Origin: Campylobacter portucalensis
GTDB lineage: Bacteria; Campylobacterota; Campylobacteria; Campylobacterales; Campylobacteraceae
Reading direction: 5' to 3'
Assembly: GCF_009690845.1 (NCBI RefSeq)
Contig: NZ_VWSJ01000002.1
Location: 1-64,000, forward strand
DNA: 64,000 bases
Shown here: in pieces, positions 1 through 10,116 of the stretch
Position numbering within the stretch: the first letter of the stretch is position 1
Layout of the letters: every line of letters starts with the position of its first letter
Notes under the pieces: generated by a model
Databases searched by the model: none
What the model was told of the DNA's origin: nothing
Seen by the model: the letters and a program-made list of their open reading frames with translations, nothing else
Program-made: the position numbers and the translations under genes

Positions 1-311
1 GGGTTGGATAAAGTGGATTTTTTGTAAATTTTAAATAAAGGTTTTAAATTTAAAAACCTCATCTGACAAGCATTTTAAGCTATAAATTAAATTTAATTTA
101 TAAAATTTTGAAAATAATTTTATTGGCTGGAGTTTGAATTAAATTAAAAGAAAAGTTGAAGATGTGATTTAGTATAAATTTATATTTAATTATATTAAAA
201 TTATTAATAAAATATGTTAAAAAAGTATTTTAGATTTTAACAACATTATCAAAAATTCAATAAAGTTTTATAAATCAACCAAAGAAAACTTATTTCTTTG
301 GTTTTTATAGA
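1..311. other. Gene-free AT-rich stretch before hemE
   Basis: No credible reading frame is visible on either strand. The stretch is strongly AT-rich and contains two hairpins, one near 44-64 (AGGTTTT pairing with AAAACCT across an AT spacer) and a stronger one at 277-303 listed separately. It is probably the 3' intergenic region of hemE. Confidence 0.6.
277..306. terminator. Rho-independent terminator-like hairpin
   Basis: AACCAAAGAAA (277-287) pairs perfectly with TTTCTTTGGTT (293-303) across a 5-nt loop, giving an 11-bp stem. On the + strand the stem runs into five T, the better terminator orientation. On the - strand it lies just beyond the hemE stop codon and is followed by a weaker T-rich stretch, so it may work in both directions. 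Confidence 0.6.
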
Positions 312-1334
312 TTATTTTACTGACAACTCATGGACTAAATTTATCAGATATTTTGCATTTTCTACAGGTATATCGGGTAAAATTCCATGCCCTAAATTAA
401 AAATATGAGATCTACCTTTCATAACTTCAAGGATGTTTAAAACACCCTCTTTAATGGCTGTTTTGCTATACAAACGACAAGGCTCCATATTTCCTTGAAG
501 TGTAAATTTATGAGATAATTTATTTGCGGCTAGCTCCATAGGCGTACTCCAATCAACCCCAAAAACATCAAAATTTCCATCTATTTTTTCTAAAAATCCA
601 CTAATGCCTTTTGGAAAAACTATAATAGGAATTTGTGGATATTTAGCCTTCAGATAATCGCAAATTTCTAAAATATATTTAAAACTAAACTCAAAAAATG
701 CACCCTCTTCTAAAGCTCCAGCCCAACTATCAAAAATTTGAACAGCATTTACTCCAGCTTTAATTTGATTTTCTAAATATATTTTTGTGGCTTGAGTCAC
801 TAAATTTAAAATTTGATGCAAAAATTCGGGGTTTTGGTAGAGCAATTTTTTACATTTTGCATAAGTTTTAGTTCCAGCTCCCTCAATCATATATGTCGCA
901 ACAGTCCAAGGTGCCCCACAAAATCCAATCAAAGCCTTCTCATAAGCTAAATTTTCCCTTACGCATTTAATGGTATCATAAACGTAGTCTAAATTTTTAA
1001 CCCCTTGTTCAATATCGAGTTTATTTAAATCATTAATTGTCTTTATGGGATTTTTAAAAACAGGCCCTTCACCCTTTACAAATTCTAAGTCCATTCCCAT
1101 TTCAAGAGGAACAACTAAAATATCACTAAATAAAATCGCAGCATCAACGCCCAAAATTTCTACAGGTTGCAAGGTAACAGTGGCTGCTTTTTTATAATCT
1201 TTGCAAAGATTTAAAAACCCACCAGCTTCATTTCTAACAACCATATATTCATTCAAATACCGTCCAGCTTGACGCATCATCCAAATAGGCGTATAAGCTA
1301 CATCTTTTTTAAAACACGCATCCACAAAAATCAT
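312..1334 (-). CDS. hemE: Uroporphyrinogen decarboxylase
   Basis: HemE decarboxylates the four acetate side chains of uroporphyrinogen III to give coproporphyrinogen III, a cytoplasmic step of haem synthesis. The 340-residue length is normal for the family. The N-terminal signature [12 protein letters not shown] with its substrate-binding arginines is intact, as are the [16 protein letters not shown] segment and the C-terminal [15 protein letters not shown] motif. The start at 1334 follows a purine-rich site. It is followed by a UPF0114 membrane protein gene upstream on the same strand, with only a short gap. Nothing looks degenerate. Confidence 0.97.
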   Translation of the reverse strand: MIFVDACFKKDVAYTPIWMMRQAGRYLNEYMVVRNEAGGFLNLCKDYKKAATVTLQPVEILGVDAAILFSDILVVPLEMGMDLEFVKGEGPVFKNPIKTINDLNKLDIEQGVKNLDYVYDTIKCVRENLAYEKALIGFCGAPWTVATYMIEGAGTKTYAKCKKLLYQNPEFLHQILNLVTQATKIYLENQIKAGVNAVQIFDSWAGALEEGAFFEFSFKYILEICDYLKAKYPQIPIIVFPKGISGFLEKIDGNFDVFGVDWSTPMELAANKLSHKFTLQGNMEPCRLYSKTAIKEGVLNILEVMKGRSHIFNLGHGILPDIPVENAKYLINLVHELSVK

Positions 1335-1349
1335 ATCTATCCTTTAAAT

Positions 1350-1859
1350 TTAATGATTACTACCTTTATGTAAAAAATATAACCCAACACACAATCCAAG
1401 TATCGATAAAGCCAAATAGCACATTTCCAGAGGTGTTTCAAATTTTGTATGCAAAACTCTTTGGAAGAAATTTACTATTAATACCATTACTATAACTTTT
1501 CCTATCTTATCTTTTAACTGATCTAAACTTTTTACTTCTAAAACTTTTGAGTGTTTTGATAATTTCATTGGCTCTATTTCAGATATAAAAAGCTCATATA
1601 TACCAAAGCTAAATATAAATAAAACTAAAGCCATTAAATATAGATCAATAGCCCCTACTATCGCACCAACAGCATCTGAGTGAAGATCTAGCGCTTTATT
1701 TCCTATTGCAAAATATTGCCACGCTCCAACCAAAACTTTAACAATATCATAACTAGCTATCACAAAACAAATAATAGCACCAATTAGTCCAAATATAACA
1801 GGTAAAATTGTTATAATTCTTGAATTCCAAAGAATCTTTTCAAAAATTTTTTCTATCAT
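1350..1859 (-). CDS. UPF0114 (YqhA-like) membrane protein
   Basis: This is a small integral membrane protein of about 170 residues with three to four hydrophobic segments (residues about 12-35, 50-75, 118-135 and 145-160) and the family-typical N-terminus around EKILWNSRIITILPVIFGL. Its role is unknown across the UPF0114 family. I place the start at the ATG at 1859 rather than at an in-frame ATG further upstream, because GGAGAGG lies at a good distance before it. The gene then overlaps the 3' end of the racemase gene by 20 bp, suggesting translational coupling in one transcription unit with asd and gyrA. Confidence 0.85.
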   Translation of the reverse strand: MIEKIFEKILWNSRIITILPVIFGLIGAIICFVIASYDIVKVLVGAWQYFAIGNKALDLHSDAVGAIVGAIDLYLMALVLFIFSFGIYELFISEIEPMKLSKHSKVLEVKSLDQLKDKIGKVIVMVLIVNFFQRVLHTKFETPLEMCYLALSILGLCVGLYFLHKGSNH

Positions 1860-2586
1860 ATATTTTAACCTCTCCATATAATTTAAATTTATCAAAATTA
1901 TCATTTTGTTTAAAAATTTCTACAAAAATTGTTTTTTGACTTGGCTGTATAAGCTTACAATAATTAATGCCTTTAGTTAAATTTTTTGCAATACCAACAG
2001 CCAAACTACCGCTTCCGCAAGCACTTTCAAAAAATAAAGTATCAACATCTCTTACATAAACAGCAGGAAAAATTAAATCATCATCACAAATGATAAATCC
2101 GCAAGCTTTAAATTTAGTAAGACCGTGTTTTTGAAGCTCTAAAAAAGCAAATTTTTTAAATTCATCATCATCTTTAAAACTAAATTTTTCAAAACTCACA
2201 ATGTGAGAAATCTCTTTTAAATTTACAAGGATTTGATTATCTTTTAAAAATTTAAAATTAATAGAATTTAATTTATTACTAATATAAATTAAATTTTGAA
2301 ATTTGCCACACTGATAATCTTCACCACAACTATTAACTATGCAAGAATTTGTATTATCGCTCATTTCCAAAAAAGCAGCACTTCTAATGGCATTCAAACA
2401 CGTTTCTCCGCCAGCCATTTCAAGTTTAATGCCACCATCAATTTTATTTAAAAATCCTACTTGCTCTATGAAATTAAATTTATTCATTAAATTTTTATTA
2501 ATTTCATATTTGTCAGTTTTAGAGAAATTTTCATCCCAAACAAGGGCAGTTGGATTTCCGCAAGGGATGAGAATTTCAAATTTCAT
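1840..2586 (-). CDS. DapF-fold amino-acid racemase (diaminopimelate epimerase family, CntK-like)
   Basis: The 248-residue protein belongs to the cofactor-independent two-cysteine racemase fold of diaminopimelate epimerase. Both catalytic-type cysteines are present: C63 in GGETCLNA and C190 in ESACGSGS. It departs from ordinary DapF: the N-terminus reads PCGNPTALV rather than the GNDF motif of C. jejuni DapF, and the segment IEQVGF followed by the GGETC motif resembles CntK, the histidine racemase of staphylopine synthesis. No nicotianamine synthase-like or opine dehydrogenase gene is nearby. Its position next to asd (lysine/DAP pathway) still allows a role as DAP epimerase. The start abuts the asd stop. 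Family is secure, substrate is not. Confidence 0.75.
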   Translation of the reverse strand: MKFEILIPCGNPTALVWDENFSKTDKYEINKNLMNKFNFIEQVGFLNKIDGGIKLEMAGGETCLNAIRSAAFLEMSDNTNSCIVNSCGEDYQCGKFQNLIYISNKLNSINFKFLKDNQILVNLKEISHIVSFEKFSFKDDDEFKKFAFLELQKHGLTKFKACGFIICDDDLIFPAVYVRDVDTLFFESACGSGSLAVGIAKNLTKGINYCKLIQPSQKTIFVEIFKQNDNFDKFKLYGEVKIYDRKNF

Positions 2587-3608
2587 TAGTTATTTTCTAT
2601 CCATTTAAGTGCAATTTTAACTGCATTTGTTGCAGCACCAACTCTTATTTGATCGGCGCTACACCATAAATGAAGAATTTTATCATCAAAATTATCTTTT
2701 CTTATCCTACCCACAAAAGTCTCATTTGTATTAGAAGAGATAATCGGCATAGGATAGATATTGTTTTTTACGTCATCATATAATTTCACGCCTATAGCAT
2801 TTTTTAAAATTTCTTTCACTTTTTCTACGCTAAAATCATTTGCAAATTTAATAGTTATAGATTCGCTGTGACTTCTTAAAACTGGTACTCTAACACAAGT
2901 TGCTGAAACTTTAATATTTTTATGTAAAATTTTAGACGTTTCATTAACCATTTTCATCTCTTCTTTTGTATAGTCATTATCTAAAAAAACATCAATATGA
3001 GGAATCACATTTAGTGCTAATTGGTGCGGAAAAACCTTGTTTTCATACTCATCAAGTCTAAAAGCAAAAAATTCTTTTAGCTCATCTACTAGCTCATCCA
3101 TTCCTTTTTTGCCAGCTCCACTTGCTGCTTGATATGTGCTAACATCAACACGCTCTATATCAAAAGCATCATCAAGTGGCTTTAAAATTTGAACCATTTG
3201 GATGGTTGAACAGTTTGGATTAGCAATAATCCCTGTCTCTTGCCATGCATTTATATCATCTGGATTACATTCAGGAACCACAAGAGGAACATTTTCTTGC
3301 ATTCTAAAATGACTTGTATTGTCTATCACAACTGCTCCGCTTCTAGCAGCAAAAGGAGCAAAATGAGCCGATACAGATCCACCAGCACTAAAAAATACAA
3401 TATCAATCTCATTTTCTTCAAATACGGTTTCAGTAAGCTCTTTTACTTGATAATCTTTTCCTTGAAATTCAACTACTTGACCAGCACTTTTTGCACTAGC
3501 AAGAGGCAAAAGATTATTTACAGGAAAATCATATTCTTCTAAAAGCAACAAAATTTCCTCTCCAACAGCACCAGTAACACCCACAATAGCTACATTATAT
3601 CTCTTCAT
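2586..3608 (-). CDS. asd: Aspartate-semialdehyde dehydrogenase
   Basis: Asd reduces beta-aspartyl phosphate to aspartate semialdehyde with NADPH, feeding lysine/DAP, threonine and methionine synthesis. The N-terminal NADP-binding loop [10 protein letters not shown], the catalytic-cysteine motif NPNCSTIQM and the segment [12 protein letters not shown] are all present; length about 340 residues is normal. I favour the ATG at 3608, which has GGGAGA eight bases upstream, over in-frame ATGs at 3614 and 3629. The gene overlaps the 3' end of gyrA by 14 bp and is followed directly by the DapF-fold racemase. Confidence 0.96.
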   Translation of the reverse strand: MKRYNVAIVGVTGAVGEEILLLLEEYDFPVNNLLPLASAKSAGQVVEFQGKDYQVKELTETVFEENEIDIVFFSAGGSVSAHFAPFAARSGAVVIDNTSHFRMQENVPLVVPECNPDDINAWQETGIIANPNCSTIQMVQILKPLDDAFDIERVDVSTYQAASGAGKKGMDELVDELKEFFAFRLDEYENKVFPHQLALNVIPHIDVFLDNDYTKEEMKMVNETSKILHKNIKVSATCVRVPVLRSHSESITIKFANDFSVEKVKEILKNAIGVKLYDDVKNNIYPMPIISSNTNETFVGRIRKDNFDDKILHLWCSADQIRVGAATNAVKIALKWIENN

Positions 3609-6159
3609 TTTCATCTCCCATCTCTTCATCTTCTTCTATTTTTGGACAAATGGCTATATTAACGACCTCTTCTCCATCCACATTAACAACCTTAACTCCG
3701 CTTGTATTTCGCCCTGCTTTTCTAATGCTTTGCATATCGACTCTTATCATCTTACCGCTAGTTGTTAAAGCCATCAAATCCATTTCATCATCAACAATAA
3801 CAATACCTATTAAATCCCCTGTTTTATTTGTTAGCTTCATACAAATCACGCCCTTGCCTGCTCTTTTTTGAAGCCTATATTCATCAGCAGTTGTTCTTTT
3901 ACCAATGCCTTTTGATGAAACACTTAAAATTTCTTGATTATCATTTTGAATGACTGTTGCACCTATTACGCTATCTTCATCCTCTTTAAATTTAATAGCA
4001 GTAACACCGCGACTTACCCTACCTATCTCTCTAAGACTACTTACATTAAATTTAATACACATACCTTTTTTGGTAGCTACTAAAAGCATTTGTCCGCTAG
4101 GAATTTCATCTCCTTCTATTTGATTAACCTCTTCTGTTTCATCAATGTTTTCTTCTAAATTTTGATTAGTTAAATTTAACTCAAATTCATCTTTTTCTAT
4201 AATTAAAGCCGTTACAACTTCATCATTTTCATCTAAATTTATAGCTTTGATTCCAACGCTTCTGATATTTGAATACTCGCTTAATTTAGTTCGTTTTACT
4301 ATGCCATTTTTTGTGAAAAATGCTAAAGATTTATTCTCATCAAAATCATTTGTTGGGATAATAGCCATAATCTTTTCATCTGGTTGCAAATCTATTAAAT
4401 TTACAACTGCCTTACCTTTTGCAGTTCTGCTACCTTCTGGAATTTTATATACTTTTAACCAATATAATTGCCCTCTATCAGTTATAAACATAAGAGTGTC
4501 ATGAGTATCACAAATAAAGAAATTTTCTATAAAATCATCATCATAAGTTGTAAGTGCAACCTTTCCTTTGCCACCTCTTTTTTGTTTTTCATAGGTTTTA
4601 CTTGGAACTCTTTTTATATATCCGCGGTGAGTTATGGTTACAACCATATTTTCATTAGGAATTAAATCTTCAATATCAATTCCCTCATAATCATCAACTA
4701 TTTCAGTGATTCTAGGACATTTAAATTTACCTTTCATCTCTAAAAGCTCATTTTTAATAATCTCTTCAATCAATTTTTCACTTTTTAGGATGTTTTCTAA
4801 ATTTTGAATCGTTTCTAAAATTTCTTTTAATTCAGCCTCTATCTTATCTCTTTCAAGACCCGTTAAACGGCTAAGTCTCATATCTAAAATAGCATTTGCT
4901 TGAAGCTCACTTAAACCAAATTTTGCCACTAAAGAGTCTCTTGCACTTATGGTGTCAGGACTATTTTTAATAAGTTCTATAACATCATCAATATTATCAA
5001 GAGCTATTTTTAAACCTTCTAATATATGAGCTCTAGCACGAGCTTTTTGAAGTTCAAAAATAGTTCTTCGAATGATTACTGTTTTTCTATGATTTAAAAA
5101 TAACTCTAAAAGCTCTTTTAATGCAAAAATTTTAGGCTCTTTGTTATCAATGGCTAGCATAATAACGCCAAAAGTTGTCTCCATTATGGTGGATTTAAAA
5201 AGATGATTTAGCACAACATCACTCATCGCATCTCTTTTTAGTTCTATAACAACCCTAATGCCATCTCTATCACTCTCATCCCTTACTTCGCTAATGCCAT
5301 CAATTTGTTTATCTTTTACTAATTCTGAAATTTTTTTAATTAAATTTGCTTTATTGGCTTGATATGGAAGCTCATCTATAACTATTATATCTTTATTTGA
5401 TTTCTTTTCGATATGAGTTTTGGCTCTAATTTTTATAAGACCTCTGCCTGTTTTATATGCATCAATTATTCCTTTTTTGCCAAAAATAATACCACCTGTT
5501 GGAAAATCAGGACCCTTAATATGCTTCATAATCTCTTCAAGTGTTGCATTTTTGTTTTCAAGAAGAAGAAGTAAGCCATCAATGAGTTCATCAAGACTAT
5601 GTGGAGGTATATTTGTAGCCATACCAACAGCAATACCGCTACTTCCATTTAAAAGTAAATTTGGCACTCTTGATGGTAAAACATCTGGCTCATTCAAGCT
5701 CTCATCATAATTTGGAACAAAATCAACAGTATCTTTATCTAAATCTTTCAAAAGCTCTTCTGCTAAATTTGTCATTCTAGCCTCTGTATAACGCATAGCA
5801 GCAGCACCATCGCCATCAACAGAACCAAAGTTTCCCTGACCATCAACTATAGTAACTCTCATAGAAAATGGTTGTGCCATCCTTACTAATGCATCATAAA
5901 CAGCAGTATCACCGTGTGGATGGTATTTACCAATAACATCCCCAACTATACGAGCCGATTTTTTATATGGACTTCTACTTCCAACACCAAGATCATTCAT
6001 TGCATATAAAATTCTTCTATGAACAGGCTTTAAACCATCTCTAGCATCAGGAAGTGCCCTACCAATAATAACGCTCATAGAATAATCAAGATAGCTAGTT
6101 TTAATAGAATCTTCTACATCTATAATCTGAATATCTTCTTCAAAAAGTGTTTTTTCCAT
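3595..6159 (-). CDS. gyrA: DNA gyrase subunit A
   Basis: GyrA is the DNA-cleaving subunit of gyrase, acting as A2B2 with GyrB to introduce negative supercoils. The 854-residue protein has the breakage-reunion domain with catalytic Y124 in MRYTEARM, the helix-turn segment [12 protein letters not shown], and a C-terminal beta-pinwheel with the GyrA box (QKRGGKGK, about residue 530). The residues corresponding to C. jejuni T86 and D90 are threonine (T85) and aspartate (D89), the quinolone-susceptible state. A glutamate-rich tail ends the protein. It heads a co-directional group with asd, the racemase gene and the UPF0114 gene. Confidence 0.98.
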   Translation of the reverse strand: MEKTLFEEDIQIIDVEDSIKTSYLDYSMSVIIGRALPDARDGLKPVHRRILYAMNDLGVGSRSPYKKSARIVGDVIGKYHPHGDTAVYDALVRMAQPFSMRVTIVDGQGNFGSVDGDGAAAMRYTEARMTNLAEELLKDLDKDTVDFVPNYDESLNEPDVLPSRVPNLLLNGSSGIAVGMATNIPPHSLDELIDGLLLLLENKNATLEEIMKHIKGPDFPTGGIIFGKKGIIDAYKTGRGLIKIRAKTHIEKKSNKDIIVIDELPYQANKANLIKKISELVKDKQIDGISEVRDESDRDGIRVVIELKRDAMSDVVLNHLFKSTIMETTFGVIMLAIDNKEPKIFALKELLELFLNHRKTVIIRRTIFELQKARARAHILEGLKIALDNIDDVIELIKNSPDTISARDSLVAKFGLSELQANAILDMRLSRLTGLERDKIEAELKEILETIQNLENILKSEKLIEEIIKNELLEMKGKFKCPRITEIVDDYEGIDIEDLIPNENMVVTITHRGYIKRVPSKTYEKQKRGGKGKVALTTYDDDFIENFFICDTHDTLMFITDRGQLYWLKVYKIPEGSRTAKGKAVVNLIDLQPDEKIMAIIPTNDFDENKSLAFFTKNGIVKRTKLSEYSNIRSVGIKAINLDENDEVVTALIIEKDEFELNLTNQNLEENIDETEEVNQIEGDEIPSGQMLLVATKKGMCIKFNVSSLREIGRVSRGVTAIKFKEDEDSVIGATVIQNDNQEILSVSSKGIGKRTTADEYRLQKRAGKGVICMKLTNKTGDLIGIVIVDDEMDLMALTTSGKMIRVDMQSIRKAGRNTSGVKVVNVDGEEVVNIAICPKIEEDEEMGDENEEI

Positions 6160-6239
6160 AATATTTCCTACTTTAAATTAACCTCTTATTATATCAAAGC
6201 TTATCTTTTAGTTTGGTTAAATTTGTATATTTTTTAAAT

Positions 6240-6809
6240 TTACTCCCTTGCATCTGCCAAAACCAATCCAAAAAGAACCCTTATGTCACTTTTATCTAAA
6301 ATTTCGTGAGCTTGTTTTAGTGTTTCGCCAGTCGTTATAATATCATCCACCAAAATTACTGGTCTATCTATTGCTTTTAAAATCTTAAATTCTCTTTTAT
6401 GTTTTTGCCTAAAATTTAGAGTTTTGCCACTGTATTTTATTTTGGAATTCATTTTTAATGAGTTAAATAGCGGATAAATTTCGCTAGTTTTTAGCGAATT
6501 TGCTAAAATGGCCGTATGAGAATACCCACTTGTTACATCGTTATCAACGCCAATTGCATATACTTTTTCATATAAATTTAGCGTTTTAGCGAAATTTTTA
6601 AAACTCAAATTTGCTAAAATTTTATAAACAAAAACTCCGCTAAGGCTATGTTTTGTGTGGATTAAGTGTTTGATTTCACTATACTTATAAAAAGAATACA
6701 CATTTAATTTTCCAGCCATTCTTTTATTTGGTGTAAATTCGCTTAAATTTCTAATACAATCTTTACAAATAAAACTAAAATTTAATTTACCACAATTTAA
6801 ACATCTCAA
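6240..6809 (-). CDS. comF: ComF family phosphoribosyltransferase-like protein
   Basis: The 189-residue protein has an N-terminal CxxC...CxxC zinc-ribbon pattern (MRCLNCG and ICKDC) and a C-terminal type I phosphoribosyltransferase PRPP loop, VILVDDIITTGETL. This is the layout of ComF/GntX proteins, which are linked to DNA uptake in competent bacteria. A gene of this type also neighbours gyrA in C. jejuni. It lies 80 bp downstream of the gyrA start region on the same strand, and 9 bp after the lipoprotein gene, so it may be co-transcribed with the latter. Confidence 0.88.
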   Translation of the reverse strand: MRCLNCGKLNFSFICKDCIRNLSEFTPNKRMAGKLNVYSFYKYSEIKHLIHTKHSLSGVFVYKILANLSFKNFAKTLNLYEKVYAIGVDNDVTSGYSHTAILANSLKTSEIYPLFNSLKMNSKIKYSGKTLNFRQKHKREFKILKAIDRPVILVDDIITTGETLKQAHEILDKSDIRVLFGLVLADARE

Positions 6810-6818
6810 ATCAAATAC

Positions 6819-7358
6819 TTATTTTATATTTTCTACCACTTGTTTAACCAAATTTTTAGCCAAATCTTCTAAAATTAACTTCAAATTCAAAACATCTTTT
6901 GCATCTGCTAACTCGATAATATTTTTCAAAATTCGCTTAGTCGTTGTAACAGAATTTTTCTTGATCTCTACAAAAATTTCACCAATTGCATTTAAATTTT
7001 TGTCCTCATCTGGAGTTATATTTATATGAAATTTATTAATAGTTAAACCTATACTTAATTTTTCTAAATTATAAATTATATCGTTTGATTTTAGCTCTTT
7101 AATCAATGCATCTTTAAACCAAATTTCTAAATCACTTTCCAAAAAAATATCTTTATTTAAATTATCGCCATTTAAAAATACAGCTTTTTTATCACGCCTA
7201 TTATCAACAACATATTTTATAAATGAAATCTCTTTGTAATTTTGATGAGAATTTAAATTTTTATTATTAATATAAGGATTTAAAACAATACCGCTTTTTT
7301 GGTAAAAACATCCACTAAATACAATCGCAAAAATAGCAATAAAAAATAAATTTTTCAT
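6819..7358 (-). CDS. Putative lipoprotein (YajG-like)
   Basis: A 179-residue protein with a lipoprotein signal peptide: KNLFFIAIFAIVFSGC, cleavage before the cysteine at about residue 17. The mature part contains a DxR-type stretch (VVDNRRDKK) and alternating strands and helices that resemble the YajG family of outer-membrane lipoproteins, but the match is weak. A strong site, AAAGGAGGG, precedes the ATG. Its function is unknown. It is followed by comF at 9 bp. Confidence 0.7.
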   Translation of the reverse strand: MKNLFFIAIFAIVFSGCFYQKSGIVLNPYINNKNLNSHQNYKEISFIKYVVDNRRDKKAVFLNGDNLNKDIFLESDLEIWFKDALIKELKSNDIIYNLEKLSIGLTINKFHINITPDEDKNLNAIGEIFVEIKKNSVTTTKRILKNIIELADAKDVLNLKLILEDLAKNLVKQVVENIK

Positions 7359-7423
7359 AACCCTCCTTTAAAAAATTTAATCAAATTTAAAACAAAAATT
7401 CGAGAGTTTTATATAAAATTTTA

Positions 7424-7828
7424 TCAATCTAAACTAAAAGCTCTCTTTGATCTCTCTTTGCTACTTTGATTATTTGTAGCAAGATTTAAAAAAATAGGAG
7501 TTTCATCTACTAAAATTTGCAAAACACAATAGTATGGAATACTTAAAAAACTCACAAAATCCTCCTCGCCAAAAGCAGCCTCGAAAGTAAGGCAATCGTC
7601 TTGAATTTTAGCAGTTTCAAGAGTGTATCCGCCAAGTTCAAAAACAATAATAGGCAAATTAAAATTTTTCATTATTTTTTCTGGAAGAATTGGATCAAAC
7701 TTTACTGATTTTAAATTTACAACAATTTTAAAATTTGAAATGTTATTTATTAAATATGCCAAACACTCTTTTGCGTGAGAACTCATAAGATTTCCAAATT
7801 TTATATCTTTTGATATCTGATTTATCAT
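7424..7828 (-). CDS. Small SspB-like protein
   Basis: This 134-residue soluble protein has no signal or membrane segment. The central part, with a strand-rich stretch around LTFEAAFGEEDFVSFLSI and a following YYCVLQILV strand, resembles the SspB fold (the ClpXP adaptor that delivers ssrA-tagged proteins), and it has a polar tail ending near SKERSKRAFSLD as SspB tails do. The resemblance is by eye only. Its ATG overlaps the pepF stop codon by four bases, implying translational coupling with the peptidase. Confidence 0.55.
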   Translation of the reverse strand: MINQISKDIKFGNLMSSHAKECLAYLINNISNFKIVVNLKSVKFDPILPEKIMKNFNLPIIVFELGGYTLETAKIQDDCLTFEAAFGEEDFVSFLSIPYYCVLQILVDETPIFLNLATNNQSSKERSKRAFSLD

Positions 7829-9537
7829 TTTAGTTCCTTAAATTCGCTTACTAGATTTCTAACCATTTTTATACCAATCTCCCAAAACTCCTTACTTTGT
7901 ATATCAAGACCAAACATAGCCAACATATCCCTAGGACTTTTACTTCCTCCAAGACTTAAAAATTTAGTATAAATTTCTACAAAATTTTCACATTTACCGC
8001 TTTTATAAAGTTCAAACAAAGCCAAAACTAAAAGTTGGGCATATGAATAACTATAACAATAAAATGGAGTGTGTATAAAATGAGGTATATAACTCCACCA
8101 AAATTTATAATAATCATTTAAAATAAGGCAATCTCCAAACATATCTTTAGAATGTTTATACCAAATTTCGCCTATCTCATCACTGCTTAATTCATTTTTA
8201 TAAGAGTGAATTTCACGCTCAAATGTAGTAAAATTTATCTGTCTATAAAGAGTAGCAAAAATATCTTCAAGCTTTGATGATAATAAATTCAATCTCTCTT
8301 TTTTATCGGATTTTTTATAAACATAATCAAATACCAGCATCTCACAAAAAACAGAAGCAGTCTCAGCCGTAGTAAGCGGAGTGTTAGAATTTAAAAAACC
8401 AACTTTATAAGCTAATTTTTGATGTATTGCATGTCCTAATTCATGAGCTAGCGTAAAAAGATCTCTTCTTTTTGATGTAAAATTCAACAATACAAAAGGA
8501 TGTATGCTACTTACTGCTGAGTGAGAAAATGCTCCACCAATTTTATTATCATCTGGATATACATCTATCCAATTTTCATCAAAAGCCGTTTTTGCAATAT
8601 CACCAAATTCTTTACTAAATCCATTGAAAGCTTCTAAAATTATCTCTTTACAATCTTCAAAACTATAATACTTATCATCTCCAAGTGGTGCATATCTATC
8701 ATAATCATAAAGTTCATCATAACCTAAAATTTCACGCTTTTTATTATAAAAGTCACTAACTAAATCAAAATTTTCTTGAGTAACTTTTATTAGACTATCA
8801 ACACTTTCTTTTTCTATTTGATTATTTTCATGCATAACATCTTCGCCAAATTTATAGTTTTTTAAGTCGCATGTAATTTTTAAATCTGTTTTTATCATAT
8901 TAAAAATATAGCTTAAAAGATGGCTGTTTTGTTTTAAAGTATTGCTTAAACTAAGAGCTGCTGTTTTTCTAACTTCTCTATCTTTGCTATGTAATAAGCT
9001 TAAAATTTCCTCTTCCTTTAAAAGCTTATCATCAAATTCAAATCTTAAATTACTCATCGTTTCATCAAATAATCTAGCAAACGCACTAGATCCAACCAAG
9101 CTAACTCTAAGTAAAATTCTCTCTTCTAAAAAAGTAAGCTCGTGAGATTTTTGCTTAACAATCAAATTTAAATAATATTTATAATTACTAGAATTTTCAA
9201 TGAAATTTTGTTTTAAATTTTCATCTAGTAGATTAAATTCTATACTAAAAAATAGTAAATTTTCTGAAATTTTATTATACAACTCTTCGATTTTTGCCAA
9301 TTTAGAACCACTTTTTGTATCAATAGCAAAATTAAGATAAGCATAAGTTGTGAATTTAGCTAAATTTTCATTAATTTTTTCATAAATTTTTAACGCCTCT
9401 AAAAACTCACTACTGGTTAGATTTTGAAGATTATTTTGGTATTTTTGATTAAATTCAATAGAATTTTTCTCTGTTGAATTTATAAATTCCATGCATTCAT
9501 TATCGTTTTTAAAAAACTCTTTTAGATTCCATTTCAT
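7825..9537 (-). CDS. pepF: M3 family oligoendopeptidase F
   Basis: A zinc metallopeptidase that degrades short peptides in the cytoplasm. The 570-residue protein carries the M3 signature LAHELGHAIHQ (HExxH, about residue 362) and, about 25 residues later, the third ligand in TAETASVFCE. The N-terminal helical domain begins NLKEFFKNDNECMEF. Length is normal. It is translationally coupled to the downstream SspB-like gene and follows recR at a 9-bp gap. Confidence 0.93.
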   Translation of the reverse strand: MKWNLKEFFKNDNECMEFINSTEKNSIEFNQKYQNNLQNLTSSEFLEALKIYEKINENLAKFTTYAYLNFAIDTKSGSKLAKIEELYNKISENLLFFSIEFNLLDENLKQNFIENSSNYKYYLNLIVKQKSHELTFLEERILLRVSLVGSSAFARLFDETMSNLRFEFDDKLLKEEEILSLLHSKDREVRKTAALSLSNTLKQNSHLLSYIFNMIKTDLKITCDLKNYKFGEDVMHENNQIEKESVDSLIKVTQENFDLVSDFYNKKREILGYDELYDYDRYAPLGDDKYYSFEDCKEIILEAFNGFSKEFGDIAKTAFDENWIDVYPDDNKIGGAFSHSAVSSIHPFVLLNFTSKRRDLFTLAHELGHAIHQKLAYKVGFLNSNTPLTTAETASVFCEMLVFDYVYKKSDKKERLNLLSSKLEDIFATLYRQINFTTFEREIHSYKNELSSDEIGEIWYKHSKDMFGDCLILNDYYKFWWSYIPHFIHTPFYCYSYSYAQLLVLALFELYKSGKCENFVEIYTKFLSLGGSKSPRDMLAMFGLDIQSKEFWEIGIKMVRNLVSEFKELK

Positions 9538-9546
9538 ATATTTCCT

Positions 9547-10116
9547 TTAAATATTCATTCTATCTTGCATCGCTTTTGTAAGCGAAATCATATCTATATT
9601 TTCAAGACTAACACCAGTTGGAATTCCTTGAGCAATTTTAGTAAAATGTATGTTAAATTGACTTAATTTATCCTCAACATAAAGCATAATGCCATCGCTA
9701 TTTATACCAGGAGTCAATGCAAAAACTATCTCTTTGATGGAATTTTGAGATACTAAATTTACTAGCTTTTGGATAATTTCATTATTAACATCATCTAAAA
9801 CAAAATAAAGCCCATTATAAATTCCGCTTTTTTCTAAAATTAACACATCTTTTGGATTTTCAACTATACATAATAAACTATTTTCTCTTGTTTCATCAAT
9901 ACAAATATCACAAATTTCATTCTCACTTAAAAAACCACATTTTTGACAACGTTTAAGCGACATAACTGCTGCTTCTATACTATGAGCTAAATTTAACCCT
10001 GAAAAAGAATCCACCAAACTAACATGATAGGCAAATCTAAGGGCTGATTTTTTGCCAACCCCAGGAAGTTTTTCAAAAGAGCTTACTAAATTTTCAAACT
10101 TTTCTAAATTCTTCAT
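9547..10116 (-). CDS. recR: Recombination mediator RecR
   Basis: RecR works with RecO in the RecFOR pathway, helping RecA load at gaps. The 189-residue protein has the helix-hairpin-helix (LPGVGKKSALRFAYH), a four-cysteine zinc finger (CQKCGFLSENEICDIC) and a Toprim domain beginning LLCIVENPKDVLILEKSG. It directly follows racS, the order also found in C. jejuni (racR-racS-recR). Confidence 0.96.
   Translation of the reverse strand: MKNLEKFENLVSSFEKLPGVGKKSALRFAYHVSLVDSFSGLNLAHSIEAAVMSLKRCQKCGFLSENEICDICIDETRENSLLCIVENPKDVLILEKSGIYNGLYFVLDDVNNEIIQKLVNLVSQNSIKEIVFALTPGINSDGIMLYVEDKLSQFNIHFTKIAQGIPTGVSLENIDMISLTKAMQDRMNI

Noticed and set aside
3240-3542. 100-codon open frame antisense to asd
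   Set aside because: Shadow of a strongly supported gene on the other strand; no ribosome site or motif.
6819-7358. FlgP flagellar lipoprotein
   Set aside because: C. jejuni has flgP near gyrA, but this sequence fits a YajG-like lipoprotein better and no flgQ-like gene is adjacent.
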